From: SYIM01 sp044359405
GTDB taxonomy: Bacteria; Pseudomonadota; Gammaproteobacteria; Burkholderiales; Burkholderiaceae_E
Length of the DNA stretch: 26,387 bases
Direction of reading: 5' to 3'
NCBI GenBank assembly: GCA_044359405.1
Contig: JBIKMC010000016.1
Coordinates: 1 to 26,387, forward strand
In this document: positions 1 to 7,625 of the stretch, piece after piece
Position numbering within the stretch: position 1 is the first letter of the stretch
How the letters are laid out: the number at the start of each line of letters is the position of its first letter
Notes under the pieces: generated by a model
Seen by the model: the letters and a program-made list of their open reading frames with translations, nothing else
The model's database searches: none
What the model was told of the DNA's origin: nothing
Translations under genes and position numbers: made by a program

Positions 1-1301
1 GGGTATGAGCCGAAACACGAGCCGCGCCCGGTGGTAAAGAAGATCAGGTTGGCACCACCCGCAATCTGCCCTGTCGCGGATACCGGATCGTAGCCGGGGG
101 TATCCATGAACACAAAGCCCTTCTCACGCACCGGCTCCGCGTAGCGGTAAACCTGCATGAGTCCGCTTGAGCCGCTTTTCTTGGCACCCCCCAGACTTTT
201 CTCCAGAATATTCGCGAGGCCGCCTGAGTGATTACCGGGCGAGACGTTGCCGTTGATCTGCGTATCGCGTCCGCGGTTGTACTCGAGCCACCAGTTCATG
301 CGCTCAACCAGTTTCTCGCCCACTTCGCGGGACCGCGCGCGTGCGGTGAGGGTGTGCTCAACGCCATAGATTTCCGGAGTCTCTGAAAGGATCGCGGTGC
401 CGCCATGGCGCACCAGAATGTCAACCGCTTTACCCAGCGCGGGATTGGCCGACAGGCCTGAGAAGCCATCGGAGCCGCCGCACTGTAGGCCCACCATGAT
501 GTGTTCGGCGCTGGCCGGCGCCCGCTTGAACTGATTAGCGTGCTCGAGCATCTCCTTGACATGGGCAATGCCCAGATCAATCGCCGCCTGCGTGCCACCC
601 GCCTCCTGCATGGTGATGGTGCGCAGCATCTTGCCTGCGCTGAGGCCCTGCTCTTCGAAGAAGCGGGCCAGGTTGTTGCGTTCGCAGCCCAGCGAAACCA
701 CGATGGCACCGGCGATATTGGGGTGGCGGATCGTGCCAGCCAGTGTGCGCCTGAGCAACTCCATGGGCTCGCCGCTCATTTCCATGCCGCAACCCTGATC
801 ATGCACAAACGCCACCACACCATCCACATTGGGATAGGGATCGAGGGCACCATTCTTGAAATGCGCAGCGATACGCCGCGCGACCGTCGCCGAGCAGTTC
901 ACGGTTATGAACACCCCGATGTAGTTGCGGGTGCCCACGGAGCCGTCAGCCCGGTGGTAGCCCATGAAGCTGGCGCGTTCGTTGGGCGGCAGGTAGTGAG
1001 TGGGCCGGTAGTCGCGACCAAACGCATAGTCTTTTTCGACCGCGTCGAAGCGCATGTTGTGGCTGTGCACCCAGCTGCCCGCTTCGATGTCGGTAGCCGC
1101 ATAGCCGATGACGGTGTTGTACTTGAGAACGGCCTCGCCCGCGCGCAGCGGTCGGGCGGCGATCTTGTGTCCCATCGCGACGGGCTGCAGCGTGGCCGCG
1201 CCCAGTTCGGCAATCGGCGTTCCCTGTGGCATTTCGACCCGGGCAATCAGAACATTGTCAGCAGGGTCGAGGCGGATGACATGCGATATAGCGGTACTCA
1301 T
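1..1301 (-). CDS. UxaA/GarD-family sugar-acid dehydratase, C-terminus cut by window edge
   Basis: The frame is open from the ATG at 1301 to the left edge, giving 433 complete codons of a family usually near 500 residues. An N-terminal SAF-like domain (about residues 1-100) is followed by the catalytic UxaA/GarD region. Family hallmarks visible are VNCSATVARRIA (134-145), HDQGCGM (167-173), GCERNN (205-210), LQCGGSDGFSG (272-282), GNHSGGLANILEKSLGG (356-372) and MDTPGYDPVSATGQ (399-412). Known members dehydrate altronate or galactarate to 2-keto-3-deoxy acids in the cytoplasm, using a metal. The exact substrate cannot be read here. It starts 15 bases after the upstream binding-protein gene and is the last visible gene of the operon that begins with a PhyH-type dioxygenase at 6324. 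No strong ribosome binding site is visible, so the start is moderately sure. Family assignment is firm. Confidence 0.9.
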   Translation of the reverse strand, partial: MSTAISHVIRLDPADNVLIARVEMPQGTPIAELGAATLQPVAMGHKIAARPLRAGEAVLKYNTVIGYAATDIEAGSWVHSHNMRFDAVEKDYAFGRDYRPTHYLPPNERASFMGYHRADGSVGTRNYIGVFITVNCSATVARRIAAHFKNGALDPYPNVDGVVAFVHDQGCGMEMSGEPMELLRRTLAGTIRHPNIAGAIVVSLGCERNNLARFFEEQGLSAGKMLRTITMQEAGGTQAAIDLGIAHVKEMLEHANQFKRAPASAEHIMVGLQCGGSDGFSGLSANPALGKAVDILVRHGGTAILSETPEIYGVEHTLTARARSREVGEKLVERMNWWLEYNRGRDTQINGNVSPGNHSGGLANILEKSLGGAKKSGSSGLMQVYRYAEPVREKGFVFMDTPGYDPVSATGQIAGGANLIFFTTGRGSCFGSY

Positions 1302-1316
1302 GCGGGTGTTGTCCGA

Positions 1317-2282
1317 TCAGTCAATGGTTGCCCCGGATTCCTTCACGATGCGGGCCCATAGCACCAGTTCATCCCTGAGCAGCCGGGCAAGCTCCTCGGG
1401 AGTACTGGGCGCAGCCTCGGCACCCTGTGATGCCAGACGCTCCTGAAGATCGGGTGCGGCCAGCACCTTGGTGGATTCGGCCACAATGCGCGCGATCACG
1501 GGTTGTGGCGTACCAGCCGGTGCGAACAGACCGTACCAAGAATTGGCAAACAGGCCCGGCAGCGTCTCGGCCATGGTGGGGTATTCAGGGGCGAGGCGAG
1601 TGCGCTTCTCGGTCGCGACCGCGAGCACCTTGAGCTTGCCGCTCTTGACGAAGGGAATGACGCCCGGAAAGCTTCCGAAGGTAACCGGCACCTGACCCGA
1701 TACCACGTCGGTCGCCGCCGCTGCCGCGCCGCGGTAGGGGATATGCACCATATGGACGCCGGCCGCACTGTTCAGCATGACTCCGAGCAGGTGATTGAGG
1801 GTGCCGTTACCAGCCGATGCGTAGTCAACCTTGCCGGGCCGTGCCTTGGCCATGTCGATCAGATCTTTGAGGGAGTTGGCCGAAAACCCGGGGTTGGCGA
1901 CCAGCAGGTAGGGTGCTGTGGCCACCGTCATGATGGGTTCGAAATCTTTGATCGGATCGAATCCAGGATTGCGATAGAGGGCCGGGTTGATGGTCTGTGC
2001 GCTTTGCGCTGTCAGCATCAGGGTGTAGCCATCTTTGGGCGCGCGGGCAACCAGCGTAGTGCCGACATTACCCCCAGCACCCGGGCGGTTCTCGATGACC
2101 ACCGGCTGTCCGAAGGCTGCGCCCAGGCGCTGCGCGAATGCGCGCGCTACCGTGTCATTGGCGCCACCGGCGGCCTGCGGAACGATGAGCGTGATGGGTT
2201 TGCTGGGGTAGATGTCTTGCGCTGATGCGGGCTGGGTCGTCAGCATGCAGCAGGCCATCGCGGCCAGAGCGAGTCTAAGCAT
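1317..2282 (-). CDS. Bug-family periplasmic solute-binding protein (TctC-like)
   Basis: This 321-residue protein is a Bug (Bordetella uptake gene) receptor, the periplasmic component of tripartite tricarboxylate transporters. A signal peptide covers about residues 1-22, ending in ASA before QD. Mature-protein hallmarks are YPSKPITLIVP followed by AAGG, VVIENRPGAGGNVGT, and DGYTLM. The frame stays open 40 codons upstream, but the ATG at 2282 has a strong AGGAGG site and begins a proper signal peptide, so I chose it. Length is typical for the family. It lies 77 bases downstream of the TRAP large permease gene and 15 bases before the UxaA-family gene. No TctA or TctB membrane partner is visible, which is common for Bug proteins. 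It may feed a distant permease or act in sensing. The ligand is unknown; Bug ligands include citrate, dicarboxylates and amino acids. Confidence 0.93.
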   Translation of the reverse strand: MLRLALAAMACCMLTTQPASAQDIYPSKPITLIVPQAAGGANDTVARAFAQRLGAAFGQPVVIENRPGAGGNVGTTLVARAPKDGYTLMLTAQSAQTINPALYRNPGFDPIKDFEPIMTVATAPYLLVANPGFSANSLKDLIDMAKARPGKVDYASAGNGTLNHLLGVMLNSAAGVHMVHIPYRGAAAAATDVVSGQVPVTFGSFPGVIPFVKSGKLKVLAVATEKRTRLAPEYPTMAETLPGLFANSWYGLFAPAGTPQPVIARIVAESTKVLAAPDLQERLASQGAEAAPSTPEELARLLRDELVLWARIVKESGATID

Positions 2283-2359
2283 CGCAGTCCTCCTCGTGAA
2301 TCGTTGAGCGAATGATACGCAAAGCGGGCCAAGGCAGGCGGCCTGGAGGAAGATCTGGG

Positions 2360-3640
2360 TTATTTCAATACTCTCGGCAGCCAAAGTGACAGGTCGGGCC
2401 AATAGGTAATGAGCAGGAGTGCGAAAATCAGCGGAATGTAGAAGGGAAGGATGGCACGCGCCACGGCGGCAAAGCTTACTTGCGCGATGTGCTGCACGAT
2501 GAACAACAGCACACCAAAAGGTGGCGTGGTGGCCCCGATCAACAGATTCAGGATGATGATCAGACCGAAGTGAATGGGGTCAATCTGCAGCATCATGATG
2601 AGCGGCAGAAAGGTGGGTACCGCGATCAGCAGAATGGCGGTGGTCTCCATGATGCATCCCACCGCCAGCAGCAGCAGATTGATCAGACCCAGAATCACCC
2701 ACTTGTTGGAGGTAAGGTCAAGTAGCCAGGCGGCGAGATTGGCTGGCACGTTATTGACGGCAATGGCCCAGCCGAAGGGCACGGCAGCCGCCATGATGAA
2801 AACCAGCACGCCGGTGGTTACGAAAGTTTCCTGAATGCAGTGGGCCAGGCGTTTCCAGGTCAGTTCGCGATAGGCGAAGCCCAGGATAGTGGCGTAGACC
2901 ACGGTGACTGCACCGAGCTCGGTGGGGGTTGCAACGCCGGTGAGCAGGCCCACCATCAGTATGATGGGAGCCATCAGGGCTGGCAGCGCCCGTACAAAGG
3001 TGCGCGGCATGGTACCGGGCGGCGGTTTGGGCTCGACCGGCGCGTGGACTCGACCGGTGGCCACCAAGATCCAGACCATGGCCATCAGCATGAACCCGAT
3101 CACCATGCCGGGAATGATTCCGGCCAGGAACAGATCACCGATCGAGACCTGTGCCAGCACCCCGTACAGCACCATGATGACCGATGGTGGAATGATGGGC
3201 CCCACAATCGCCGAAGCCGCTGACACTGCTGCGGCAAAAGCCGGGTCGAACCCGCGCTTTTTCATCTCGCGGATCTCGACCGTTCCAAGGCCGGCAGCAT
3301 CGGCTTGCGCAACCCCCGACATGCCGGCAAACACCAGGCTTGCCAAGATATTTACCTGAGCAAGCCCGCCTCGGATATGACCCACCACCGAGGTGGTGAA
3401 CTCGAAGATGCGGTTCGCAATGCCGCCGGAATTGAGAAGATTACCGGCCAGTACAAACAGCGGAATGGCCAACAGCGGAAAGCTGTCGATGCCCGAACTC
3501 ATGCGTTGAACCACCAGTGACATCGGCACCGGTGAAAAGAAGAGCAGCCATCCCAGGGCTGCTGCGACCAGACAGAACGCGATTGGCAGCTCTATCGCGA
3601 TCAGCCCGAACATGATTAGAAACAGCGGTAGAACTTCCAT
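2360..3640 (-). CDS. dctM: TRAP transporter large permease (DctM)
   Basis: A 426-residue, strongly hydrophobic membrane protein with the features of DctM, the ion-coupled translocation subunit of TRAP carboxylate importers. The stretch FVLAGNLLNSGGIANRI (about 62-78), the segment from SAIVGPIIPPSVIMVLYG, and the late MMLQIDPIHFGLIIILN and TTPPFGVLLF motifs are diagnostic. Many membrane helices fill the length, as expected for about 12 spans. It follows the small permease gene by 45 bases and precedes the Bug gene. The start at 3640 gives the usual N-terminus; the ribosome binding site is weak. Together with the upstream dctP and dctQ it makes a complete three-part importer in the inner membrane. 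The solute is probably an organic acid, but this cannot be fixed from sequence. Confidence 0.95.
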   Translation of the reverse strand: MEVLPLFLIMFGLIAIELPIAFCLVAAALGWLLFFSPVPMSLVVQRMSSGIDSFPLLAIPLFVLAGNLLNSGGIANRIFEFTTSVVGHIRGGLAQVNILASLVFAGMSGVAQADAAGLGTVEIREMKKRGFDPAFAAAVSAASAIVGPIIPPSVIMVLYGVLAQVSIGDLFLAGIIPGMVIGFMLMAMVWILVATGRVHAPVEPKPPPGTMPRTFVRALPALMAPIILMVGLLTGVATPTELGAVTVVYATILGFAYRELTWKRLAHCIQETFVTTGVLVFIMAAAVPFGWAIAVNNVPANLAAWLLDLTSNKWVILGLINLLLLAVGCIMETTAILLIAVPTFLPLIMMLQIDPIHFGLIIILNLLIGATTPPFGVLLFIVQHIAQVSFAAVARAILPFYIPLIFALLLITYWPDLSLWLPRVLK

Positions 3641-3685
3641 GGCCTGGACTCTCGGATCAAGTGCTTGATCGGCTTTGTTTCAAGA

Positions 3686-4321
3686 TTAACTGCCGCGCTG
3701 GCTTGCTCGAAGCTGCGCCTCATGCGCGGCACGCTGTTCCGACTCGAGCTCAGCCTGTGCTTCGGCTTCCCGATCGGCTTGTTCGCGGGTTGCCCGCGCC
3801 AATTCAGCGTCTGCAGGCCGACCGGTCATCAGGCTGATCAGTTCGGACAGAAGCAGCTGCGCACCGGTGAACGCGATCGAGGCCATGCAGTAAAAAAGCG
3901 GCACCGAGTAAAAAAGATGGCGTGGCAGGTCGACGGGCAGTGAAATCGTGCGACTGCGCGACTCTACCTCCATGATGTCCCAGGCCTGAAAGGCTACTGT
4001 AGAGGCGATCACGCACACCAGCAGCCAGCTGACGGCACGCCAGAGTGATCGGCCGCGTACCCCTAGCCGGGACACGAAGGTTTCGATGCGGATGTGTCTG
4101 AGCTGCTTCATGCCCAGCGACGCACCGATGAAGACAGACCACAGAAAACAGTACCCGGCCAGTTCCTCAACCCAGACCAGCGGCTGGCCAAACACATAAC
4201 GTGTGAACACCTGAATGGTGATGGACACGACGATGGTAATGATCAGGGCGATGCCGAGCGCGCGCTCAAGGCGCCCCAGCGCTTCAAGCAGCTGCCACCA
4301 GCGGGTGAGCAGAGCATTCAT
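3686..4321 (-). CDS. dctQ: TRAP transporter small permease (DctQ) with charged C-terminal tail
   Basis: This 211-residue protein is the DctQ subunit, which partners DctM in the inner membrane. Four hydrophobic segments are visible at about 22-40, 53-72, 96-116 and 137-165. The family signature FTRYVFGQPLVWVEELAGY (39-57) and the later MKQLRHIRIE (71-80) are present. The oddity is the tail from about 168 to 211, rich in Ala, Glu, Arg and Gln, which reads as a cytoplasmic amphipathic helix or coiled coil. It makes the protein longer than the usual 160-180 residues. The frame is continuous and no frameshift is needed to explain the tail. The gene begins 105 bases after dctP, across a GC-rich stem-loop, and ends 45 bases before dctM. 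Confidence 0.93.
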   Translation of the reverse strand: MNALLTRWWQLLEALGRLERALGIALIITIVVSITIQVFTRYVFGQPLVWVEELAGYCFLWSVFIGASLGMKQLRHIRIETFVSRLGVRGRSLWRAVSWLLVCVIASTVAFQAWDIMEVESRSRTISLPVDLPRHLFYSVPLFYCMASIAFTGAQLLLSELISLMTGRPADAELARATREQADREAEAQAELESEQRAAHEAQLRASQRGS

Positions 4322-4366
4322 GGAGACTTGATCCGGCTTCGAAGCTGCCCTTGACCGGCAGCGACG

Positions 4367-4391
4367 CCGCCCGGGTTTAAGGCCCGGGCGG
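4367..4391 (-). other. Stem-loop between dctP and dctQ
   Basis: A perfect 9-base-pair, all-GC stem (4367-4375 with 4383-4391) closes a 7-base loop. It sits in the 105-base gap between the binding-protein and small-permease genes, just after the dctP stop on the transcribed strand. There is no T-tract, so it is more likely an mRNA-stabilising or partial attenuating element than a full terminator. Such a hairpin would favour excess DctP over the membrane subunits. Confidence 0.5.
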
Positions 4392-4426
4392 GTTCAGGTT
4401 GAAGAGGGCGAGTGGGGGGTGCCGAC

Positions 4427-5401
4427 TTATTGGATAGCCCGGATTCGCTGGTACAGCCCCACTGACCAGGCACCGTCCTTTTCCATGCCATCTGCGGCCG
4501 AGACGGCCTTATCGGCAAAGGGCGCTGTATTGAGCTTGATGACCTTGGCACCTTCCGCAGCCATCTTGGCAACCACCTCGTCAGTTTCTGCTTCCGCCTG
4601 TTTGCGCCCCCAGGCGATCGATTCGCGAGCGGCGTCGATCATGATCTTTTGTACATCCGCCGGAAGCGACTGGAAGGTCTTTTCATTGATGGTGATGTGC
4701 TGAGACGACATGATGTGGTCGGTGCGCATGACGTTGGTGGCCGCCTGGTGAAACTTCTGCGCATAGGCCGAACCGATCGGGCCTTCAGCCGCGTCGATCA
4801 CACCCGTCTTGAGGCCCAGAAACACCTCAGCCCATGCCACACGGGCTGGCTTGGTGCCCATGGTCTGCCACAGGTTGAGATAGGTCTTGATCTCGGGCAC
4901 GCGCATCTTCACGTCTTTGAGGTCGTCGGGCACGTTGACCGGCTTCTTGGCGAAGAGCACGCGCGGTTGGGTGGGTGCCGCTGCCAGGATGCGCAGGCCC
5001 TGCTTGGTACGCAGTTCTTCGGCCATGGAGGCAAAGGTGGGCGACTCGAGAAATTTCTGGAAATGATCGTTGTCGCGGAAGGTGAAGCCCCAGGCGAGCA
5101 CGGAGAAATCCTTGACCCAGTTGGCGTACCAGTCGAGCACGTCGCCGTAGATGGCAACCGAACCCTTCATCATCTGCTCAATGACCTGCACGTCACTGCC
5201 CAGCTGCTCGCCCTGGATGAAGTTGATCTTGACCTTTCCCGCAGCCCGCTCGTTGACCAGTTTGGTGAACATGGCGTTGGTGCGGTCGATGACCGTGCCA
5301 ACGGCGTCAGAACCGCCCAGTACCAGAGTCGGCTGGGCGGCGGCTAGCGGCGCGAGCGTGAAGCTGGCGGTGATCGCCAGTGCGCTGATCAGGGTTTTCA
5401 T
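4427..5401 (-). CDS. dctP: TRAP transporter substrate-binding protein (DctP)
   Basis: A 324-residue periplasmic receptor of the DctP family. The signal peptide spans about residues 1-22 (ending AAA before QP). The conserved carboxylate-binding arginine lies in KMRVPEI (Arg167), followed by the usual aromatic/hinge region ARVAWAEVFLGLKTGVIDAAEGP (187-208, with Gly200 and Asp203). These indicate binding of an acid through a salt bridge to Arg167. The start ATG at 5401 has a GAGGAGA site about 6 bases upstream. It follows the PhyH-type dioxygenase by 41 bases and precedes dctQ and dctM, so importer and oxygenase are probably co-transcribed. The ligand is unknown. The sequence differs clearly from the second DctP at 19743, so the two importers probably serve different acids. 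Confidence 0.95.
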   Translation of the reverse strand: MKTLISALAITASFTLAPLAAAQPTLVLGGSDAVGTVIDRTNAMFTKLVNERAAGKVKINFIQGEQLGSDVQVIEQMMKGSVAIYGDVLDWYANWVKDFSVLAWGFTFRDNDHFQKFLESPTFASMAEELRTKQGLRILAAAPTQPRVLFAKKPVNVPDDLKDVKMRVPEIKTYLNLWQTMGTKPARVAWAEVFLGLKTGVIDAAEGPIGSAYAQKFHQAATNVMRTDHIMSSQHITINEKTFQSLPADVQKIMIDAARESIAWGRKQAEAETDEVVAKMAAEGAKVIKLNTAPFADKAVSAADGMEKDGAWSVGLYQRIRAIQ

Positions 5402-5442
5402 GGTGTGTCTCCTCGGGATTGAGTTCTTGTGGTCAGTCGGTC

Positions 5443-6324
5443 TTAGCGTACAACGTCGAAGTACCGTTTGCCCAGATTCTTCTGTGCCTGATACAGCGAC
5501 GAGGCATCGGGTGGTCGAGGCAGCGGCATGCGCAGCGGCACGGCGGTCATGCGGGGTTGAAAGGTATTGTCACCGCACAGCAGGCGGCTGCTGAACTCTT
5601 CAAAATCTTTGTAGGCGGCAAAGCCGCCAGCCAGTGGCCAGGCGTCGCCGGCGGCGACTTCATACAGCAAAAAGTTGCGCGAGCGCCCCGACGTGTTGAG
5701 TGCCGAGCCGTGCACCAGGCGTGCGTGGTGCAGCGTGATTGAACCCGCCGGCCCGGTCAGTGGCACCGCCGAGTTCAGATCGATGCCGGCCGCCTCGGTA
5801 TCGATTGCGCCGCAGAAAACACCGTTTCCGATGTGATCGTGGACAGGCCCGCGATGCGAGCCTGGCAGCACCATCATAGGTCCATTGTCGGGCGTGAAGT
5901 CATCAAGCATCACCCCCAGCGCGAGCACATCGTCATTGGTGTACGGATAAAAGGCCCAGTCCTGATGCCATTCAACTGCGGCTCCGTAGCCCGCCGACTT
6001 CAGATTGAGCTTGACGTTCTGTAGCCGCAACGACGGACCGAGCAGGGCGCGCATGGGCTCGAGCAGGCTTTCGTCTTGAATGATGTCGGCAAAAGCACGG
6101 TGATGCCGGTGCGGGGCTTTCAGGCGCCGCACGCGGGGCGATTGCGGCGTGTGCGTGTCCTCCAGATCGTAGAGGGCATCGTTCTGTTCGACTTGGCTGG
6201 CACCGGCCAGTAGTTCGTCGACACCCTGACGCAGGCTCACCAGCTGTGCGCCGCTGAGCTGCCGCTCGAGCACGAGATAGCCATGTTCGCGATAGAAGTC
6301 GACCTGGGTGGAGCTGAGGGCCAT
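5443..6324 (-). CDS. PhyH-family Fe(II)/2-oxoglutarate dioxygenase (first copy)
   Basis: This 293-residue protein belongs to the phytanoyl-CoA dioxygenase family, which hydroxylates small substrates while turning 2-oxoglutarate and O2 into succinate and CO2. The iron triad is visible as His120 and Asp122 in EWHQDW and His205 in LVHGSALN. Arg214 in SGRSRNF, nine residues on, fits the 2-oxoglutarate carboxylate anchor. DNGPMMVLPGSHRG (146-159) is a family hallmark. A TTG at 6348 would add eight residues, but the ATG at 6324 has a CAGGA site at good distance and gives the normal start. It is the first gene of the operon leading into TRAP, Bug and UxaA genes, so its substrate or product is probably the imported acid. 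About 15 aromatic residues in the C-terminal third leave substrate identity open. Confidence 0.92.
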   Translation of the reverse strand: MALSSTQVDFYREHGYLVLERQLSGAQLVSLRQGVDELLAGASQVEQNDALYDLEDTHTPQSPRVRRLKAPHRHHRAFADIIQDESLLEPMRALLGPSLRLQNVKLNLKSAGYGAAVEWHQDWAFYPYTNDDVLALGVMLDDFTPDNGPMMVLPGSHRGPVHDHIGNGVFCGAIDTEAAGIDLNSAVPLTGPAGSITLHHARLVHGSALNTSGRSRNFLLYEVAAGDAWPLAGGFAAYKDFEEFSSRLLCGDNTFQPRMTAVPLRMPLPRPPDASSLYQAQKNLGKRYFDVVR

Positions 6325-6409
6325 GGGAATCCTGAGATCAAGAGACAAGGAACGGCTGAGGCAGTCAAAACCCGTATCACGAGCCCATCAGGCTGCAGCG
6401 ACAGGAGCA

Positions 6410-6438
6410 ACGGTATCGATACCATCGGTTGCCGTCAA
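6410..6438 (-). promoter_or_regulatory. Candidate promoter with overlapping 12-bp palindrome upstream of the dioxygenase operon
   Basis: On the minus strand a TTGACG -35-like hexamer (6438-6433) is followed after 17 bases by TACCGT (6415-6410), which matches the -10 consensus poorly (3 of 6). A perfect palindrome GGTATCGATACC (6412-6423) covers the spacer and -10 region, the place for a repressor operator. The shape resembles GntR-type half sites, but that is inference. A transcript from here would have a leader of about 80 bases before the ATG at 6324. Confidence 0.3.
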
Positions 6439-6566
6439 GGTCCCGCATTGAAAATTCCCAGTGGGCCGGCTTGAGACGCACGGAGCGATTCGCTCTTGCC
6501 ATAGTTCAGAATGGCGGACGGGGTGCGCCCCGCGAGGCCCGCCCGAAATTCTTGCCGGAGACTTGT

Positions 6567-6935
6567 ATGACCCAGCCTGATCACCCGACCGCAGATACCG
6601 ATGAGTTCGAGTTGTACGACCTCAGAGTAGAGGTGGTGGAGTCTGAAAAGCCCTTTGTGATGCATGTGAAGAAGGGTGATTACTTTGATGTCATCGGTGG
6701 TCGCGTCGTTCTGCCGCCTGATAACCCGAGCTTCTCTCTTTATGGCCTGCTAGCCGTGCTTCCTTTCATTCCGGCCAAGCAGCGGCCGACCCATCCCAAT
6801 GACTGGATGACGTCTGACTGCCTGATTGCCAGTACCGATCCGGCCTGCGGTGCCCGTTTTCGCATTACCCGGCTGGGTAAACGCAGCCTGCATCACGGCG
6901 ATTTCAGCGTGGTGCCGCTGGGCGAGACCAACTGA
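6567..6935 (+). CDS. TIGR04076-like small protein of unknown function
   Basis: A 122-residue soluble protein resembling the TIGR04076 family: an N-terminal strand region LYDLRVEVVESEKPF (16-30), then HVKKGDYFDVIGGRVVLP, a middle segment SLYGLLAVLPFIPAKQ, and a C-terminal WMTSDCLIASTDPACGARFRI (80-100) with Cys85 and Cys94. No enzyme function is established for the family. The frame is open upstream, but the ATG at 6567 has a CCGGAG site and begins after non-conserved sequence, so I chose it. It is divergent from the dioxygenase operon, with about 240 bases between, and lies 17 bases before a DUF2889 gene, suggesting co-expression. There are no signal peptide or membrane segments. Confidence 0.75.
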   Translation: MTQPDHPTADTDEFELYDLRVEVVESEKPFVMHVKKGDYFDVIGGRVVLPPDNPSFSLYGLLAVLPFIPAKQRPTHPNDWMTSDCLIASTDPACGARFRITRLGKRSLHHGDFSVVPLGETN

Positions 6936-6952
6936 ACCTTGAATACAGAACC

Positions 6953-7546
6953 ATGAGCCTTTCACCCGCCGCGCCACGCCGCAAACTTCACACCCGAACC
7001 ATCGTCTGCGAAGGTTATCTGCGCGATGACGGTCTGTACGACATCGAGGCCAGCATTCTCGACACCAAGTCTTACGATTACACCGAAGCCTACCGGGGCG
7101 AGCGGCCCGCGGGCAGCCCCCTGCATGACATGCGTGTACGCATCACTATCGATGACGCCATGCGGGTTCATGACATTGACGTCGATATGCCGGCAACGCC
7201 TTATCCGACCTGCAGCCAGGCCGTGCCGAATTTTCGTGCGCTGGTGGGGGTGCACATCGGCCCGGGCTGGCGCAAGGCGGTGCAGAGCGCGGCGGGGGGC
7301 GCGCGGGGATGTACGCATGTACGCGAGCTGCTATTTCCGATGGCCACAGTGGCCTATCAGACGCTCACCGGCTGGCGCTACTTCGGCAAGGACGATAAGA
7401 AGCAGACGGTCAGCCAGCGTGATGGCAAGCCGTATTTCATTGACGGCTGTATTGCCTGGGCCAGCGACGGCGAAGTGGTTGCGCGCTTACACCCGGAATT
7501 TTCAAGCCCAGGTGCGAAGGCCACGGGCTCATCCGACCAGGATTGA
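6953..7546 (+). CDS. DUF2889 domain protein
   Basis: This 197-residue protein matches DUF2889 along most of its length: HTRTIVCEGYLRDDGLYDIEA (13-33), LDTKSYD, HDMRVRITIDD (58-68), PYPTCSQAVPNFRALVGVHIGPGW (83-106), GGARGCTHVRELL (115-127) and ATVAYQT. Conserved Cys87, Cys120 and His122 could bind a metal or do chemistry, but no activity is known. Homologues occur in betaproteobacterial catabolic clusters, which is recollection and not shown here. It follows the TIGR04076-like gene closely and ends before a small inverted repeat at 7558. The next gene, an ATC-hydrolase-family protein, is convergent. There is no signal peptide, so it is presumably cytoplasmic. Confidence 0.88.
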   Translation: MSLSPAAPRRKLHTRTIVCEGYLRDDGLYDIEASILDTKSYDYTEAYRGERPAGSPLHDMRVRITIDDAMRVHDIDVDMPATPYPTCSQAVPNFRALVGVHIGPGWRKAVQSAAGGARGCTHVRELLFPMATVAYQTLTGWRYFGKDDKKQTVSQRDGKPYFIDGCIAWASDGEVVARLHPEFSSPGAKATGSSDQD

Positions 7547-7557
7547 AGGAACCCGCC

Positions 7558-7582
7558 TATCGGCCGCAGCGCCGATATTTCT
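7558..7582 (+). terminator. Possible weak terminator after the DUF2889 gene
   Basis: A perfect 7-base-pair inverted repeat (7558-7564 with 7571-7577, loop of 6) starts 11 bases after the DUF2889 stop and is followed by TTTCT. It lies in the 79-base gap between convergent genes. The stem is short and the T-tract poor, so termination strength is doubtful. Confidence 0.4.
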
Positions 7583-7625
7583 GGCGGCGCTCGCCGATCG
7601 TCGAAGGCTGAATCGACGCCGCAGG

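Noticed and set aside
501..1361. Long plus-strand frame of 286 codons at the left end
   Set aside because: It lies wholly antisense to the UxaA-family gene, whose conserved motifs run through the whole region; its own translation has no recognisable family and is rich in His and Arg as expected of an antisense shadow.
1503..2225. Plus-strand frame of 240 codons
   Set aside because: Antisense to the Bug receptor gene, which has a strong ribosome binding site and signal peptide; no motif in the opposite frame.
2283..2402. A longer Bug protein starting at 2402
   Set aside because: It would place 40 residues before a perfect signal peptide and ignore the AGGAGG site just upstream of 2282.
5402..5442. 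A transcription break between the first dioxygenase gene and dctP
   Set aside because: The 41-base gap has a ribosome binding site but no stem-loop or promoter-like pair, so I treat the genes as one operon.
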